NCBI RefSeq assembly: GCF_938029845.1
Contig: NZ_CALHGG010000078.1
Coordinates: 1 to 41,701 of the forward strand
Origin: an uncultured Capnocytophaga sp.
Lineage (GTDB): Bacteria > Bacteroidota > Bacteroidia > Flavobacteriales > Flavobacteriaceae
DNA length: 41,701 nucleotides
Direction of reading: 5' to 3'
The notes below the pieces were generated by a model. It was not told the DNA's origin, did no database searches, and saw nothing but the letters and a program-made list of their open reading frames with translations. The position numbers and the translations under genes are program-made. Positions 1 to 8,059 of the stretch are shown here, piece by piece (the stretch's first letter is position 1; every line of letters starts with the position of its first letter).

Positions 1-15
1 AATTTATTGCGTCTT
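1..15. repeat. Edge fragment of palindromic repeat
   Basis: The first 15 bases are the exact reverse complement of 41650-41664, inside the palindromic core of the repeat at the right end of the window. Only the right arm (ATTGCGTCT) is present because the window starts here. The rest of 1-91 is AT-rich, with no recognised promoter. Confidence 0.6.
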
Positions 16-91
16 AAAAAGTTAGCAAATAATATTTTAACTATTGATTCGAATTTGTAATGAATATTAATAACTTATTTATAAAAAAACT

Positions 92-727
92 ATGAAAGAA
101 AAATTGTTTATATGGTTTATGACTACAACACGCTGGAGAGCAGGGGTGCCCCAGTTCTTTTACAATGCTGAGTTATCGGATTTGGAAAATCCTACTAATT
201 CTGATTGGAAATATATGAAAAACATTCCTTCTCAGATGCTTCTTACCTATAAAAACAAAGAAAATGTTAGGTTTGACTGGGTTTCCTATAGAAATAGAAT
301 AATGGTTGTCTCAGAAGATTTTTTATCTTTTCTATCAGCGTATTGGGAGGAAAATCGTTATGTAGTATCTCCTTGTTTGGTGCAAAACTCGAAAGGAGTA
401 TCTTGCTCGGATAAGTCCTACTTTGTTCTTTTCCTTTTAGAGGTGGATAATTCTTCTTTTATCGTAGAAGAAGAAGGGAAAAAACGTATGGCGGGTAATC
501 GTTTTGAATATCTATACCCCAATATAACTATAAAAGAGCAGAAAAAAGGCGTGTTCTATTACGATAGGATAGCTTACAAACAAGGTTTATTATTCACGGA
601 AGAGACAAAAGATATTGTTTTAAGTTCATTCTATAAGCCTGAGATTTATTTGATAGAAGATTTTCCTACAGCTTATAACAATATGAATAAAAAAGAAGAA
701 TTTTTACCTAAATGTATTATGAAGTAG
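92..727 (+). CDS. Hypothetical protein, probable immunity protein (Imm11/Imm43-like layout)
   Basis: A 211-residue cytosolic protein with no signal peptide or membrane segment. I do not recognise a family with certainty. Its layout resembles the next gene, an Imm11-type protein: a segment with V-S-E-D-F-L-S-F-L near residue 73, a central YFVLFLLEVDNSSF strand pair near residue 110, and a C-terminal RIAYKQGLLFTEETKDIV segment in the place where the neighbour has IVRMKEHSSYIIVSEEF. The two are probably distant homologues; Imm43 is another possibility. Proteins of these families neutralise polymorphic toxins from neighbouring cells. No toxin gene is visible in the window; one could lie upstream of position 1. 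Function is inferred from layout and neighbour only. Confidence 0.5.
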   Translation: MKEKLFIWFMTTTRWRAGVPQFFYNAELSDLENPTNSDWKYMKNIPSQMLLTYKNKENVRFDWVSYRNRIMVVSEDFLSFLSAYWEENRYVVSPCLVQNSKGVSCSDKSYFVLFLLEVDNSSFIVEEEGKKRMAGNRFEYLYPNITIKEQKKGVFYYDRIAYKQGLLFTEETKDIVLSSFYKPEIYLIEDFPTAYNNMNKKEEFLPKCIMK

Positions 728-792
728 GGGAGAGAACCCTATCAATAGCAGATTCATCAAACTAATGTTATAATGGGTCATGAAATTTTCAT

Positions 793-826
793 GCAAACTA
801 TCTAATTCTTTTAGTTTGCTTATAAA
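793..826 (+). terminator. Weak hairpin between the two immunity-type genes
   Basis: GCAAACTA (793-800) pairs perfectly with TAGTTTGC (812-819), an 8-bp stem with an 11-nt loop. It is followed by an AT-rich tract without a strong U-run, so it may be only a weak terminator or pause site. Confidence 0.3.
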
Positions 827-855
827 AAAACAGACACAGTAAAACAGATTAAAAC

Positions 856-1410
856 ATGTATTATAGACTTTCACAATTTTACAAACGAGATGTTAGTTTT
901 GCTTATAGTGAAGCGCAAAATCCTATAAGTTGGTTAGATTTCTTTTCGGGAGAGAAATTGAGTATTGAAGCACCTTTAGTCTTTAGCGTAGACAGATTGG
1001 ATACTTACCTTCATACATATGATATATTATCTACCATTGGGGCACCTTTGGTAAGTAGTAGGTTCAGGAACTTATTTTCGCATTTAGTTGATAAAGAGGA
1101 AATAGAATTTTTTCCTGCTCATATAGTAGATAAGAAGGGAAACAATGATGATACTTTTTTTGCATTGAATATTTTGCAGTTAATTCCTTGTCTGGACAAA
1201 GAAAAATCTATTTTTGAAATAGACGAAGATAACTATTATTCGATAAAGAAATGGTTTATAGATGCCCAAAAAATGGAATCTTATTCTATTGTACGAATGA
1301 AAGAACATAGCTCTTACATAATAGTATCTGAGGAGTTCAAGAATATTTGTGAAAGAGAAAAATTAAAAGGCTTTAATTTTACCGAAGAGGGTTATTCTAT
1401 CTGGTGTTAA
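856..1410 (+). CDS. Imm11 (DUF1629)-like immunity protein
   Basis: A 184-residue cytosolic protein with the Imm11/DUF1629 pattern: a central GAPLVSSRFRNLFSHL segment (residues about 62-77), then EIEFFPAHIVDKKG (about 81-96), FFALNILQLIPCLDKEKS (about 100-117), and a C-terminal SYIIVSEEFKNICEREKLKG block (about 153-172). Proteins of this family are predicted immunity factors for polymorphic toxins, often found in tandem arrays, as here with the gene 128 bp upstream. There is no signal peptide, consistent with action in the cytosol. The cognate toxin is not in the window. The family call is from remembered motif patterns, not a search. Confidence 0.6.
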   Translation: MYYRLSQFYKRDVSFAYSEAQNPISWLDFFSGEKLSIEAPLVFSVDRLDTYLHTYDILSTIGAPLVSSRFRNLFSHLVDKEEIEFFPAHIVDKKGNNDDTFFALNILQLIPCLDKEKSIFEIDEDNYYSIKKWFIDAQKMESYSIVRMKEHSSYIIVSEEFKNICEREKLKGFNFTEEGYSIWC

Positions 1411-1510
1411 GTGCCCATGTGTCTAATATTGATAAGAGAACAATATCCTTATTCAGATGGAAAAGGGAGTATAGGAACATAGAAGAAATGTTTTTTAACC
1501 TTCTAAAAGC

Positions 1511-1546
1511 AAAAACCCCAAGCTGTAAGGCTCGGGGCTTTTTTAT
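1511..1546. terminator. Bidirectional intrinsic terminator
   Basis: AACCCCAAGC and GCTCGGGGCTT form a GC-rich stem with one or two G-U pairs around a short loop. It has an A-run on the left and a T-run on the right, so it can serve both the plus-strand immunity gene and the convergent lysS. Confidence 0.8.
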
Positions 1547-1570
1547 GTTAATCCGTTGGCAGTTTAACCA

Positions 1571-3256
1571 CTAGCTATTAATAGAAACAAAAAGTGTTTC
1601 CCCCTCTTTGCTGACAGCCGCTACTTTCTTAGCGGTAAGTCCCTTGATGGCCTTGTCCCATTTCTTATTGGAAAATTCGGCCTTAGCTTTGAGGTCTTCC
1701 AAAGGTAATTTGTTATCCTTTTTAAGTAGGTCAAGGATTAGTTTTTCGTCCTCGGAGAGCTCTACTTCCTTGCGTTCAGGGCGCATCTGTGGGAAGAAGA
1801 GTACTTCCTGTATGGTCTCATTGTTGGTTAGGAACATAATAAGCCTATCCATACCGATACCCAATCCTGAAGTAGGTGGCATACCATACTCTAAGGCGCG
1901 GAGGAAGTCTTGGTCTATGAACATCGCCTCGTCATCACCACGTTCAGAGAGCGCCATTTGTGCCTCAAAGCGTTCACGCTGATCGATAGGGTCGTTTAGC
2001 TCCGAATAAGCATTGGCGATTTCTTTACCACATACCATAAGTTCAAAGCGTTCGGTGAGGTTCTTGTCATTGCGGTGTTCCTTGGTAAGCGGAGACATCT
2101 CTTTAGGATAGTCAGTGATAAAGGTAGGCTGGATAAAGTTGCCTTCGCATTTTTCTCCAAATATCTCATCAATGAGCTTGCCTTTGCCCATGGTGTCATC
2201 TACTGCTATGCCAATGGATTGGGCAAAAGCTCTAAGTTCGTCCTCGCTCTTTCCTGTGATGTCAAAGCCTGTAAAGCGTTTGATAGCTTCGGTCATCGTA
2301 ACACGTGGATAAGGCGCCTTGAAATCCACTTCGTGCTTGCCAAAGGTTGTTTTGGTGGTGCCATTCACCGCCTTAGCACAGTACTCCAAGAGGTTTTCAG
2401 TGAATTCCATCATCCAGTTGTAGTCCTTGTAAGCCACATATATTTCCATTCCTGTAAATTCAGGATTGTGGGTTCTGTCCATTCCCTCGTTGCGGAAGTT
2501 CTTGGCAAACTCATATACCCCATCAAAGCCCCCTACGATGAGGCGCTTGAGGTAGAGTTCGTTGGCTATACGCATATAGAGCGGAATATCCAAAGCATTG
2601 TGGTGTGTAATAAAAGGACGCGCAGAAGCACCCCCTGGGATTGCCTGAAGGATAGGAGTCTCTACTTCTATATATCCGTGATTGTTGAAGTACTCACGCA
2701 TCGCATTGAATAGGCGGTTACGCTTAAGGAATACTTCTTTCACCTGAGGATTCACTACCAAATCCACATAACGCATACGGTAACGTTGTTCTACATCATT
2801 GAACTCATCGTGTACCTTTCCTTGGGCATCTACCTTAGGGAGTGGTAGGGGGCGTAGGGTCTTACACAATACTTTGAACTGCTTTACCTCAATGGATTTT
2901 TCGCCCATATTGGTTGTGAAGAGGGTACCTTCCACTCCGATAAAGTCGCCTAAGTCGAGGAGCTTTTTGAATACCTCATTATAGAGGGTCTTGTCCTCCC
3001 CTGGGCAGAGGTCATCGCGCTTAAAGTAGAGTTGTACGCGACCAGAGCTGTCTTGTAAGGTAGCGAAAGAGGCTTTCCCCTGAATACGGAAGGACATGAG
3101 GCGACCTGCTACGACCACGTCCTTACCTTCTTCGTATTGGGTTTCTATGTCTTTGGCGAGGAAGTTCACAGGGAACAGCTCAGCAGGATATGGGTTGATG
3201 CCTAATTCCCTGAGCTTTGCGAGCTTCTCTCGACGGATGAGTTCTTGTTCGGTCAT
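1571..3256 (-). CDS. lysS: Lysine--tRNA ligase, class II
   Basis: Charges tRNA-Lys with lysine in the cytosol. The 561 residues show an N-terminal OB-fold anticodon-binding domain (about 45-150, with VVVAGRLMSFRIQGKASFATLQD) and a class II catalytic core with motif 2 (FRNEGMDRTHNPEFT) and motif 3 (GLGIGMDRLIMFLTN). The usual enzyme is about 500 residues. Here roughly 60 extra residues follow motif 3, from about 500 on (ELSEDEKLILDLLKK...), resembling a small helical or winged-helix tail; such tails are known from flavobacterial LysS. The ATG lies about 20 nt downstream of a TAnnTTTG element. The gene is monocistronic and convergent with the immunity gene across a shared terminator. Confidence 0.97.
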   Translation of the reverse strand: MTEQELIRREKLAKLRELGINPYPAELFPVNFLAKDIETQYEEGKDVVVAGRLMSFRIQGKASFATLQDSSGRVQLYFKRDDLCPGEDKTLYNEVFKKLLDLGDFIGVEGTLFTTNMGEKSIEVKQFKVLCKTLRPLPLPKVDAQGKVHDEFNDVEQRYRMRYVDLVVNPQVKEVFLKRNRLFNAMREYFNNHGYIEVETPILQAIPGGASARPFITHHNALDIPLYMRIANELYLKRLIVGGFDGVYEFAKNFRNEGMDRTHNPEFTGMEIYVAYKDYNWMMEFTENLLEYCAKAVNGTTKTTFGKHEVDFKAPYPRVTMTEAIKRFTGFDITGKSEDELRAFAQSIGIAVDDTMGKGKLIDEIFGEKCEGNFIQPTFITDYPKEMSPLTKEHRNDKNLTERFELMVCGKEIANAYSELNDPIDQRERFEAQMALSERGDDEAMFIDQDFLRALEYGMPPTSGLGIGMDRLIMFLTNNETIQEVLFFPQMRPERKEVELSEDEKLILDLLKKDNKLPLEDLKAKAEFSNKKWDKAIKGLTAKKVAAVSKEGETLFVSINS

Positions 3257-3276
3257 TTTATATAGATTTATGAGGG

Positions 3277-3307
3277 CAAAAGTACAAAATAATGATTAAT
3301 GAACAAT
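3277..3307 (-). promoter_or_regulatory. lysS promoter (Bacteroidota type)
   Basis: On the minus strand the -7 element TACTTTTG (3284-3277) fits TAnnTTTG, with ATTG 19 nt upstream as a weak -33 element. The predicted transcription start is about 15 nt before the lysS ATG. The -33 region overlaps the heptad array at 3291-3325. Confidence 0.65.
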
Positions 3308-3325
3308 GATGAATGATTAATTATT
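3291..3325. repeat. Heptanucleotide array (5 units, AATGANN type)
   Basis: On the plus strand, consecutive 7-nt units start at 3291, 3298, 3305, 3312 and 3319. Four begin AATGA and the last AATTA. It belongs to the family of 7-nt-periodic arrays seen throughout this window and lies in the upstream region of lysS. Confidence 0.75.
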
Positions 3326-3399
3326 AACAATATTTTTATTATGGTAAATATCCTTTTCTAAAAGTAGGTTTCCCCGAGGATTGCATAGCTTTTACTTTT

Positions 3400-3693
3400 C
3401 TAAAATAAAGGTTTCTGTCGGTTACTCCTAAAATCAATGATCCAAATAACATTTTCCTCTTCATCTATTTGATAAAATAAGGAAAATTTTCCTTTGAAGA
3501 AGGATTTTCTATGTAAGTCCAGTGTTTCACTATACTGACTTGAACTATAAGGTTTTTCAATAATACTCTTTTCTATTTTTAGTACCTCCAATGCTATTTT
3601 TTTAGAATAATCAAAAGATTTATTATGTTTGTACCAATACTCAAGAGTGTCATTATAATGCTCTTCTGCATTATCTGTCCAACGTAATTCCAT
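3400..3693 (-). CDS. RelE/ParE-family toxin
   Basis: A 97-residue protein with the RelE/ParE fold pattern: N-terminal LRWTDNAEEHYNDTLEYW helix-forming segment, a central KIEKSIIEKPYSSS region, and C-terminal strands KFSLFYQIDEEENVIWIIDFRSNRQKP. The ending DFRxNRQxP is typical of Bacteroidota plasmid-stabilisation-type toxins. RelE members cleave mRNA on the ribosome and ParE members poison gyrase; the sequence does not tell which. It overlaps the upstream antitoxin gene by 23 nt, as expected for a co-translated type II module. Confidence 0.8.
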   Translation of the reverse strand: MELRWTDNAEEHYNDTLEYWYKHNKSFDYSKKIALEVLKIEKSIIEKPYSSSQYSETLDLHRKSFFKGKFSLFYQIDEEENVIWIIDFRSNRQKPLF

Positions 3694-3928
3694 ATTTCTC
3701 CTCTATTTTTCTATGTATTTCTGAGGAACTTTTGTATGCCCCTTCGGCTATCTGTTGTCTAGATAATTCTATACTTTCTATCTCTTGAGGCGTGAGTTCA
3801 TAATAGAAGTCGTCATCTTCGCCTATAGAATCATCTACTTCTATTCCCATTTTTTCTAATACTTTCATGAGTTTTAAGTATTGATGAAAATCTAATTTTT
3901 TCTTTAGAGGTATTGCATTCGTATTCAT
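3671..3928 (-). CDS. Antitoxin of the RelE/ParE-type module
   Basis: An 85-residue acidic protein directly upstream of and overlapping the toxin gene by 23 nt. The C-terminal half (TPQEIESIELSRQQIAEG followed by a helix) has the pattern of small antitoxins whose tail wraps the RelE/ParE toxin. The N-terminal half (DFHQYLKLMKVLEKMGIEVDDS) has no recognisable ribbon-helix-helix motif, so DNA binding is not evident. The assignment rests on gene order, size and overlap as much as on the sequence. Confidence 0.7.
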   Translation of the reverse strand: MNTNAIPLKKKLDFHQYLKLMKVLEKMGIEVDDSIGEDDDFYYELTPQEIESIELSRQQIAEGAYKSSSEIHRKIEEKYGITLDR

Positions 3929-3959
3929 AAGTTATATTTTTTCATTATTCACTTTTCTA

Positions 3960-4985
3960 TCAAAATAAGGTCGGTTGTCCGTCATGGAAGCGTACTTTTC
4001 CTAAGTGCTTATAGGCTAAGTCGGTAACTTCTCTTCCACGAGGGGTACGAATGATAAACCCTTGTTGGATTAAGAAGGGTTCATATACCTCTTCCAGTGT
4101 CTCGGCATTCTCAGAAACAGCAGTGGCAAGGGTAGTGATACCCACAGGGCCGCCCTTGAACTTATCAATGATAGTAAGGAGTATCTTGTTGTCCATCTCG
4201 TCTAAGCCATGGGCATCTACATTGAGGGCTTTGAGGGCAAAGCGAGTAATCTCTATGTCTATCTTACCATTGCCTTTTATTTGGGCAAAGTCGCGTACAC
4301 GCCTTAGCAGTGCATTGGCAATACGCGGGGTACCTCGGCTACGCCCTGCTAGCTCTATGGCAGCCTCTTCGGAGATAGGTGTTCCCAAGATATAGGCACT
4401 GCGCTGGAGGATAGTGGCTAGCAGCTCGGTGGTATAGTACTGCAACCGGCTTTGAATACCAAAACGTGCTCGCATAGGTGCAGTAAGCAAACCTGAACGG
4501 GTGGTAGCCCCTATAAGGGTAAAGGGGTTGAGGTTAATCTGTACCGTACGAGCATTGGGGCCGGACTCTATCATGATGTCTATCTTATAATCCTCCATAG
4601 CCGAATAGAGGTATTCTTCTACGATGGGGCTAAGGCGGTGAATTTCGTCAATAAAGAGTACATCACGTGGCTCCAAATTGGTCAGAAGTCCTGCCAAATC
4701 CCCAGGTTTGTCCAACACCGGGCCTGAGGTGATTTTGATACCTACGCCTAGCTCATTGGCCAAGATATTGGCAAGGGTTGTTTTCCCCAGTCCAGGAGGG
4801 CCATGGAAGAGGGTATGATCGAGGGCTTCTCCACGGAGATTAGCCGCCTTGACGAATATTTTAAGGTTTTCCAAAATAGCCTCCTGCCCTGTAAAGTCAT
4901 CAAAAGAAAGTGGTCGCAAGGCACGTTCTATATCCAACTCTTGGGGAGAAAGGTTACTCTTTTCTGGATTCAGGTTTGCGTTCAT
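3960..4985 (-). CDS. ruvB: Holliday junction branch-migration helicase RuvB
   Basis: The AAA+ motor that drives Holliday junction branch migration with RuvA. Over 341 residues it shows Walker [10 protein letters not shown] (62-70), Walker B LFIDEIHR (D113, E114), the sensor segment [19 protein letters not shown], and the C-terminal winged helix containing [10 protein letters not shown] and RTPRGREVT. Length is normal. It is flanked on both sides by toxin-antitoxin pairs, and ruvA is not adjacent. Two heptad-like units (AGTGAAT, AATGAAA on the minus strand, 3953-3940) lie just past its stop codon. Confidence 0.97.
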   Translation of the reverse strand: MNANLNPEKSNLSPQELDIERALRPLSFDDFTGQEAILENLKIFVKAANLRGEALDHTLFHGPPGLGKTTLANILANELGVGIKITSGPVLDKPGDLAGLLTNLEPRDVLFIDEIHRLSPIVEEYLYSAMEDYKIDIMIESGPNARTVQINLNPFTLIGATTRSGLLTAPMRARFGIQSRLQYYTTELLATILQRSAYILGTPISEEAAIELAGRSRGTPRIANALLRRVRDFAQIKGNGKIDIEITRFALKALNVDAHGLDEMDNKILLTIIDKFKGGPVGITTLATAVSENAETLEEVYEPFLIQQGFIIRTPRGREVTDLAYKHLGKVRFHDGQPTLF

Positions 4986-4994
4986 GAAGATTTT

Positions 4995-5432
4995 CTATCT
5001 ACTATTGTGGATTATGAAAGCCCCTTGTTCTTTATAGAGAGGAAATTTATCATCACAAGAAATAAGAAGCATTTTCTCTCCAATAGCATGAGCTATAATA
5101 GCAAGATCATTAGGATCATTGTGATTTTTAACAAAAGACAAACGACTAGCTATCAAGGCATGTTTTTCTTCAAAAGGAAGGATCTTTAAGATGGGAAGTT
5201 CATTGAGAATATAACTTATGAATTTATCCCCTGTATTAAATTCTTCACTTTCATAATTTATATTATTAATTCTTTTTTTTCTGTATAGTTGAGCCATTTC
5301 TAATATAGAAATAGTACTTGCATAGAAAGAATTATTATCATTAGTGAGGATATCCTTTACTTTATTCTTTATTTCATTATCTCGCCCTTCAAAAAGTATG
5401 ATAATAATATTAGTATCTAGAAAATAATCCAT
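4995..5432 (-). CDS. PIN-domain (VapC-type) toxin
   Basis: A 145-residue PIN-domain protein, predicted Mg-dependent ribonuclease. Conserved acids are visible: D6 in LDTNI, E45 in ISILEMAQL, D106/D109 in NDPNDLAIIAHA, and D127/D128 in SCDDKF. The start ATG overlaps the stop codon of the upstream small gene by one base (TAATG), so the two are co-translated. It ends 9 nt before the ruvB start. VapC toxins usually cleave tRNA or rRNA; the target here cannot be told. Confidence 0.85.
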   Translation of the reverse strand: MDYFLDTNIIIILFEGRDNEIKNKVKDILTNDNNSFYASTISILEMAQLYRKKRINNINYESEEFNTGDKFISYILNELPILKILPFEEKHALIASRLSFVKNHNDPNDLAIIAHAIGEKMLLISCDDKFPLYKEQGAFIIHNSR

Positions 5433-5638
5433 TATTTTTCCTCTTTAGGTTCATCTTCTTGTAAAAGTTTTGTCCACATGTTGGAACCAAAAACTAAATC
5501 TTCATCTAATACCTTTATTAAGGGTTTTTCTTTGAATTTCAGCATATAATCCCACATACTCATTTTTTTTTCAGAGGTATTGTTTTGCTTTTTATTCTTA
5601 GTTTTTTTCTTTGGTTCAGGCATGGTAATGGTACTCAT
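5432..5638 (-). CDS. Probable antitoxin partner of the PIN-domain toxin
   Basis: A 68-residue protein with a very basic, Lys/Asn-rich N-terminal part (MPEPKKKTKNKKQNN) and a short C-terminal segment (KPLIKVLDEDLVFGSNMW) that could bind the toxin. An upstream in-frame start exists at 5680, but a promoter -7 element (TACTTTTG, 5677-5670) lies inside that extension, so the ATG at 5638 is preferred. Its stop overlaps the toxin start. No known antitoxin domain is recognised; the role is inferred from gene order. Confidence 0.65.
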   Translation of the reverse strand: MSTITMPEPKKKTKNKKQNNTSEKKMSMWDYMLKFKEKPLIKVLDEDLVFGSNMWTKLLQEDEPKEEK

Positions 5639-5669
5639 AATTATATTTTTTATAAGATTAAACACGCCA

Positions 5670-5677
5670 CAAAAGTA
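5670..5677 (-). promoter_or_regulatory. Promoter -7 element of the PIN toxin-antitoxin pair
   Basis: TACTTTTG on the minus strand fits TAnnTTTG. A CTTG 20 nt upstream may serve as the -33 element. The predicted start of transcription near 5663 excludes the upstream start codon of the antitoxin gene. Confidence 0.6.
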
Positions 5678-5702
5678 CAATAAAATTCCTTAGAAAGCAA
5701 GT

Positions 5703-6413
5703 CTATAAGACGCTTTTGAGGACTTCCCAAGACTGAGGTGTCTTGAAGGCAGGTAGGTGCCAGCGGTAATAGTTCAACAGTTGTTCCAAGAGGTCATTGC
5801 GCTCTTCTCGGCTCATTTTCAGTTGGCTTACCTCCTCCATGGAGTGGGTGAGGAAGAATTTCAAAAGAAGGCTCTCCGCCTCACTCATCAGGAAATGACC
5901 ATTGTGCATGGCGACAAATACCCCTGCTTCCAAATCAAAATAGGGGAGTCCCATAGCACTTGTGTTGGGTAACACTCCTAAGTAGAAAGTAAGGTCAGTG
6001 AGGAATTTTAGATGGAAGTTGGCAAAGTGCTCTGCCCTGTCATACCACTGTAGGTTCTCCTCCCAAAAGGAGAAAAGGGCAGCATTAGGTACTTCCTCCT
6101 GCAATACGTTATTACCTATCTCGGCCAAGAAAAACAATACTGAACTACGGATGACACTCTGGTGTAAGTTCTTATAAGGGTAACTGACTTTCACTTCCTT
6201 GATATACTCCAGTGTGCCGTCATTGCGGTCGGTAGTGATAACCTCCAGCTGACTCAAGGGTTGGAAATAGGCAGGGGTAATCGCTTTTTTCTTATGTTTC
6301 AGTACGCCCTTGAGTAGGTAGGAACGCACTCCCTCCTGTGTATAACAACGTACAATAAGGCTCGTTTCTTGGAATTTAATAGCAGAAAGCACTATCGCCT
6401 TGGTCTGTATCAT
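5703..6413 (-). CDS. recO: DNA repair protein RecO
   Basis: A recombination mediator that acts with RecR to load RecA on SSB-coated single strands. The 236 residues begin with the OB-fold typical of RecO (KAIVLSAIKFQETSLIVRCYTQEGVRSYLLKGVL), followed by the helical domain (about 85-236) with LLKFFLTHSMEEVSQLKMSREERNDL. Bacteroidota RecO lacks the zinc finger, and none is seen here. The start ATG overlaps the end of the upstream lipoprotein gene by 4 nt (ATGA), indicating translational coupling. Confidence 0.9.
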   Translation of the reverse strand: MIQTKAIVLSAIKFQETSLIVRCYTQEGVRSYLLKGVLKHKKKAITPAYFQPLSQLEVITTDRNDGTLEYIKEVKVSYPYKNLHQSVIRSSVLFFLAEIGNNVLQEEVPNAALFSFWEENLQWYDRAEHFANFHLKFLTDLTFYLGVLPNTSAMGLPYFDLEAGVFVAMHNGHFLMSEAESLLLKFFLTHSMEEVSQLKMSREERNDLLEQLLNYYRWHLPAFKTPQSWEVLKSVL

Positions 6414-7552
6414 TGTGACGGAAGTAAGTTGTTAGGTTTGATAGTAAGAGTATCGGAACTGTTTAGCAGGGTACCAAGCTTCTCGTCCAATTTTTCCTTG
6501 TTGAGGAAGTTGATATAGCGAATCACCGAAGCAAAGGACTCTCGTATGTCTAGGATGCCTTGTTGTACCTCCTCTTTACTAACGCTAGGGTTTTCCTTCA
6601 CCTCACTGGAGAGACGACGTACATAGGTTTCAAAGAGCTTGAGGCGTGATTTGATCTCGTCTCTTCGGAGCTTTTCTGGGAAATTATCCTTTGCCCATAA
6701 TTGCCTAAGTTCATCTTCGAGCTGGAAGAGCCAAAAATAGATACTGTTATAGGAACTTTTGATGTTTTTCTCTTTTCCTAGTAGCTTTTCACTTGATTTT
6801 TCTATCTCATCTTGGTACTTTATAGGTAAAAGAAGTTCAGAACGATAGAAGGAAATGTAATCTTCAGCTACTTCCTTCTCATCATAGTTGATAGCAAAGG
6901 AGTATTCGCCATATAGGGGAGTCTCTACCTGCATATCTACCTTGAGCCAACCATTATCTTCAGGGGTGAGCTTGGTATAGGCGGCTAGGGTGTTCAGAGA
7001 GAGGCTGTCCAAGTGTAGGAACTGCTCACGTATGACTTTCTGATCCTTTTGGCGTACGACCTCTAACTTAACCTTTTTAATACCAGAGGAAGGATACATA
7101 CGTACCGAAAAGGTGTAGGGAAGATCCTTGAGCAAAATGGCTTCCCAAGCAAAGGATGCTACTTCGTCGGTCTTGCGCTTGACAAATCTGTAAGCGGTGT
7201 CGGACTTGCTTTCTAAGTCGCGCCAATCCTGCATGATGCTCCCATTGGTTTGGATATTTTCTTTGGCAGTGGCATAGAGCCGCTTATACACATAGAGCGA
7301 GTCAGGGTTGGTATTCTTTAGTATAGGAACAGTCTGTCGCTCTGGGGAAATACTCAGTAGTATTTGGTAAATGGTTTTTAGCTCATACCAATTACGTATG
7401 TTCTGGGCGGCTTCTTCGCTCAGTTCAGGAAAGGTGTATTTCTTGATATATACACTTTTAGCTTCTTGTCTCTGGGATACATCTGTCTTTTTGCGTTGTT
7501 CGCAGGAGAGTAAGCTACCTATAAGAAAGAATAGGAGTAGGATTCGTCTCAT
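6410..7552 (-). CDS. Putative lipoprotein of unknown function, coupled to recO
   Basis: A 380-residue protein of no family I recognise. A hydrophobic signal (RRILLLFFLIGSLLSC) ends in a lipobox-like LLSC, so it is probably an SPII-processed lipoprotein; charged residues follow the Cys. The ATG at 7552 gives the tightest signal peptide; an ATG four codons upstream (7564) is possible. The body is mixed, with beta-rich stretches (about 145-240) and a long helical C-terminal half (about 255-365). The last bases overlap recO by 4 nt. A minus-strand terminator at 7567-7598 separates it from the DUF2853 gene, so it needs its own promoter, which I could not place. Confidence 0.75.
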   Translation of the reverse strand: MRRILLLFFLIGSLLSCEQRKKTDVSQRQEAKSVYIKKYTFPELSEEAAQNIRNWYELKTIYQILLSISPERQTVPILKNTNPDSLYVYKRLYATAKENIQTNGSIMQDWRDLESKSDTAYRFVKRKTDEVASFAWEAILLKDLPYTFSVRMYPSSGIKKVKLEVVRQKDQKVIREQFLHLDSLSLNTLAAYTKLTPEDNGWLKVDMQVETPLYGEYSFAINYDEKEVAEDYISFYRSELLLPIKYQDEIEKSSEKLLGKEKNIKSSYNSIYFWLFQLEDELRQLWAKDNFPEKLRRDEIKSRLKLFETYVRRLSSEVKENPSVSKEEVQQGILDIRESFASVIRYINFLNKEKLDEKLGTLLNSSDTLTIKPNNLLPSQ

Positions 7553-7566
7553 TTGGATATACAATG

Positions 7567-7598
7567 AAAAAAGGCTACCTTACCACATGGGGGTAGCC
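7567..7598 (-). terminator. Intrinsic terminator after the DUF2853 gene
   Basis: On the minus strand GGCTACC (7598-7592) pairs with GGTAGCC (7579-7573), and the stem is followed by six Ts. It lies 23 nt past the DUF2853 stop codon and just before the start of the lipoprotein gene. Confidence 0.75.
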
Positions 7599-7620
7599 TC
7601 TGAAAGTTGTTTGTGATAGA

Positions 7621-7968
7621 TTAGTCATTGTAAACACTTTCCTTACCGAAGTGCTTAGTCAATAAATAGTAAACCACGGCACGATACTTATTTTTGTTGG
7701 ACTTTCCGTATTGTTCTAATACGCTGTCAATAGCAGTATCGAGTTCAGGAGTGTCGGCCAATCCCAATTTTTTGATTAAGAAATTGTTCTTCACTAAGTC
7801 TAATTCTGTTTTGTCAGAACCTGAAACTTTGGAGGCATCATTGTTGTAAATAGAGGGGCCTAACCCTTTAGTTACTTTGGTGAGCAGTTCCACATCAGGT
7901 GCGGCAACACCACATTTTTCCTTTAGGTCAGCGGTGTAAAGTTCAATCAATTCAGCTTGTGTACTCAT
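7621..7968 (-). CDS. DUF2853 family protein
   Basis: A 115-residue soluble protein matching the remembered DUF2853 pattern: ELYTADLKEKCG near the N-terminus, KVTKGLGPSIYNNDASKVSGSD (residues about 27-48), NNFLIKKLGL, and a C-terminal NKNKYRAVVYYLLTKHFGKESVY. The whole length is covered, so it looks intact. The function of the family is unknown; members are small helical proteins. It forms a single-gene unit with its own terminator downstream. A poor -7 candidate (TACTTTTA) lies near 8000. Confidence 0.85.
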   Translation of the reverse strand: MSTQAELIELYTADLKEKCGVAAPDVELLTKVTKGLGPSIYNNDASKVSGSDKTELDLVKNNFLIKKLGLADTPELDTAIDSVLEQYGKSNKNKYRAVVYYLLTKHFGKESVYND

Positions 7969-8059
7969 GCTTGTATATATTATGATTAACAGCTGTAAAA
8001 GTAGTATATTTTTTTGTTAGCCAATATATTTTAACAAAAAATTATCACTCAAAGAGGGT

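Noticed and set aside
2075..2713. 212-codon plus-strand frame opposite lysS
   Set aside because: It is a shadow of lysS, with no family resemblance and no promoter.
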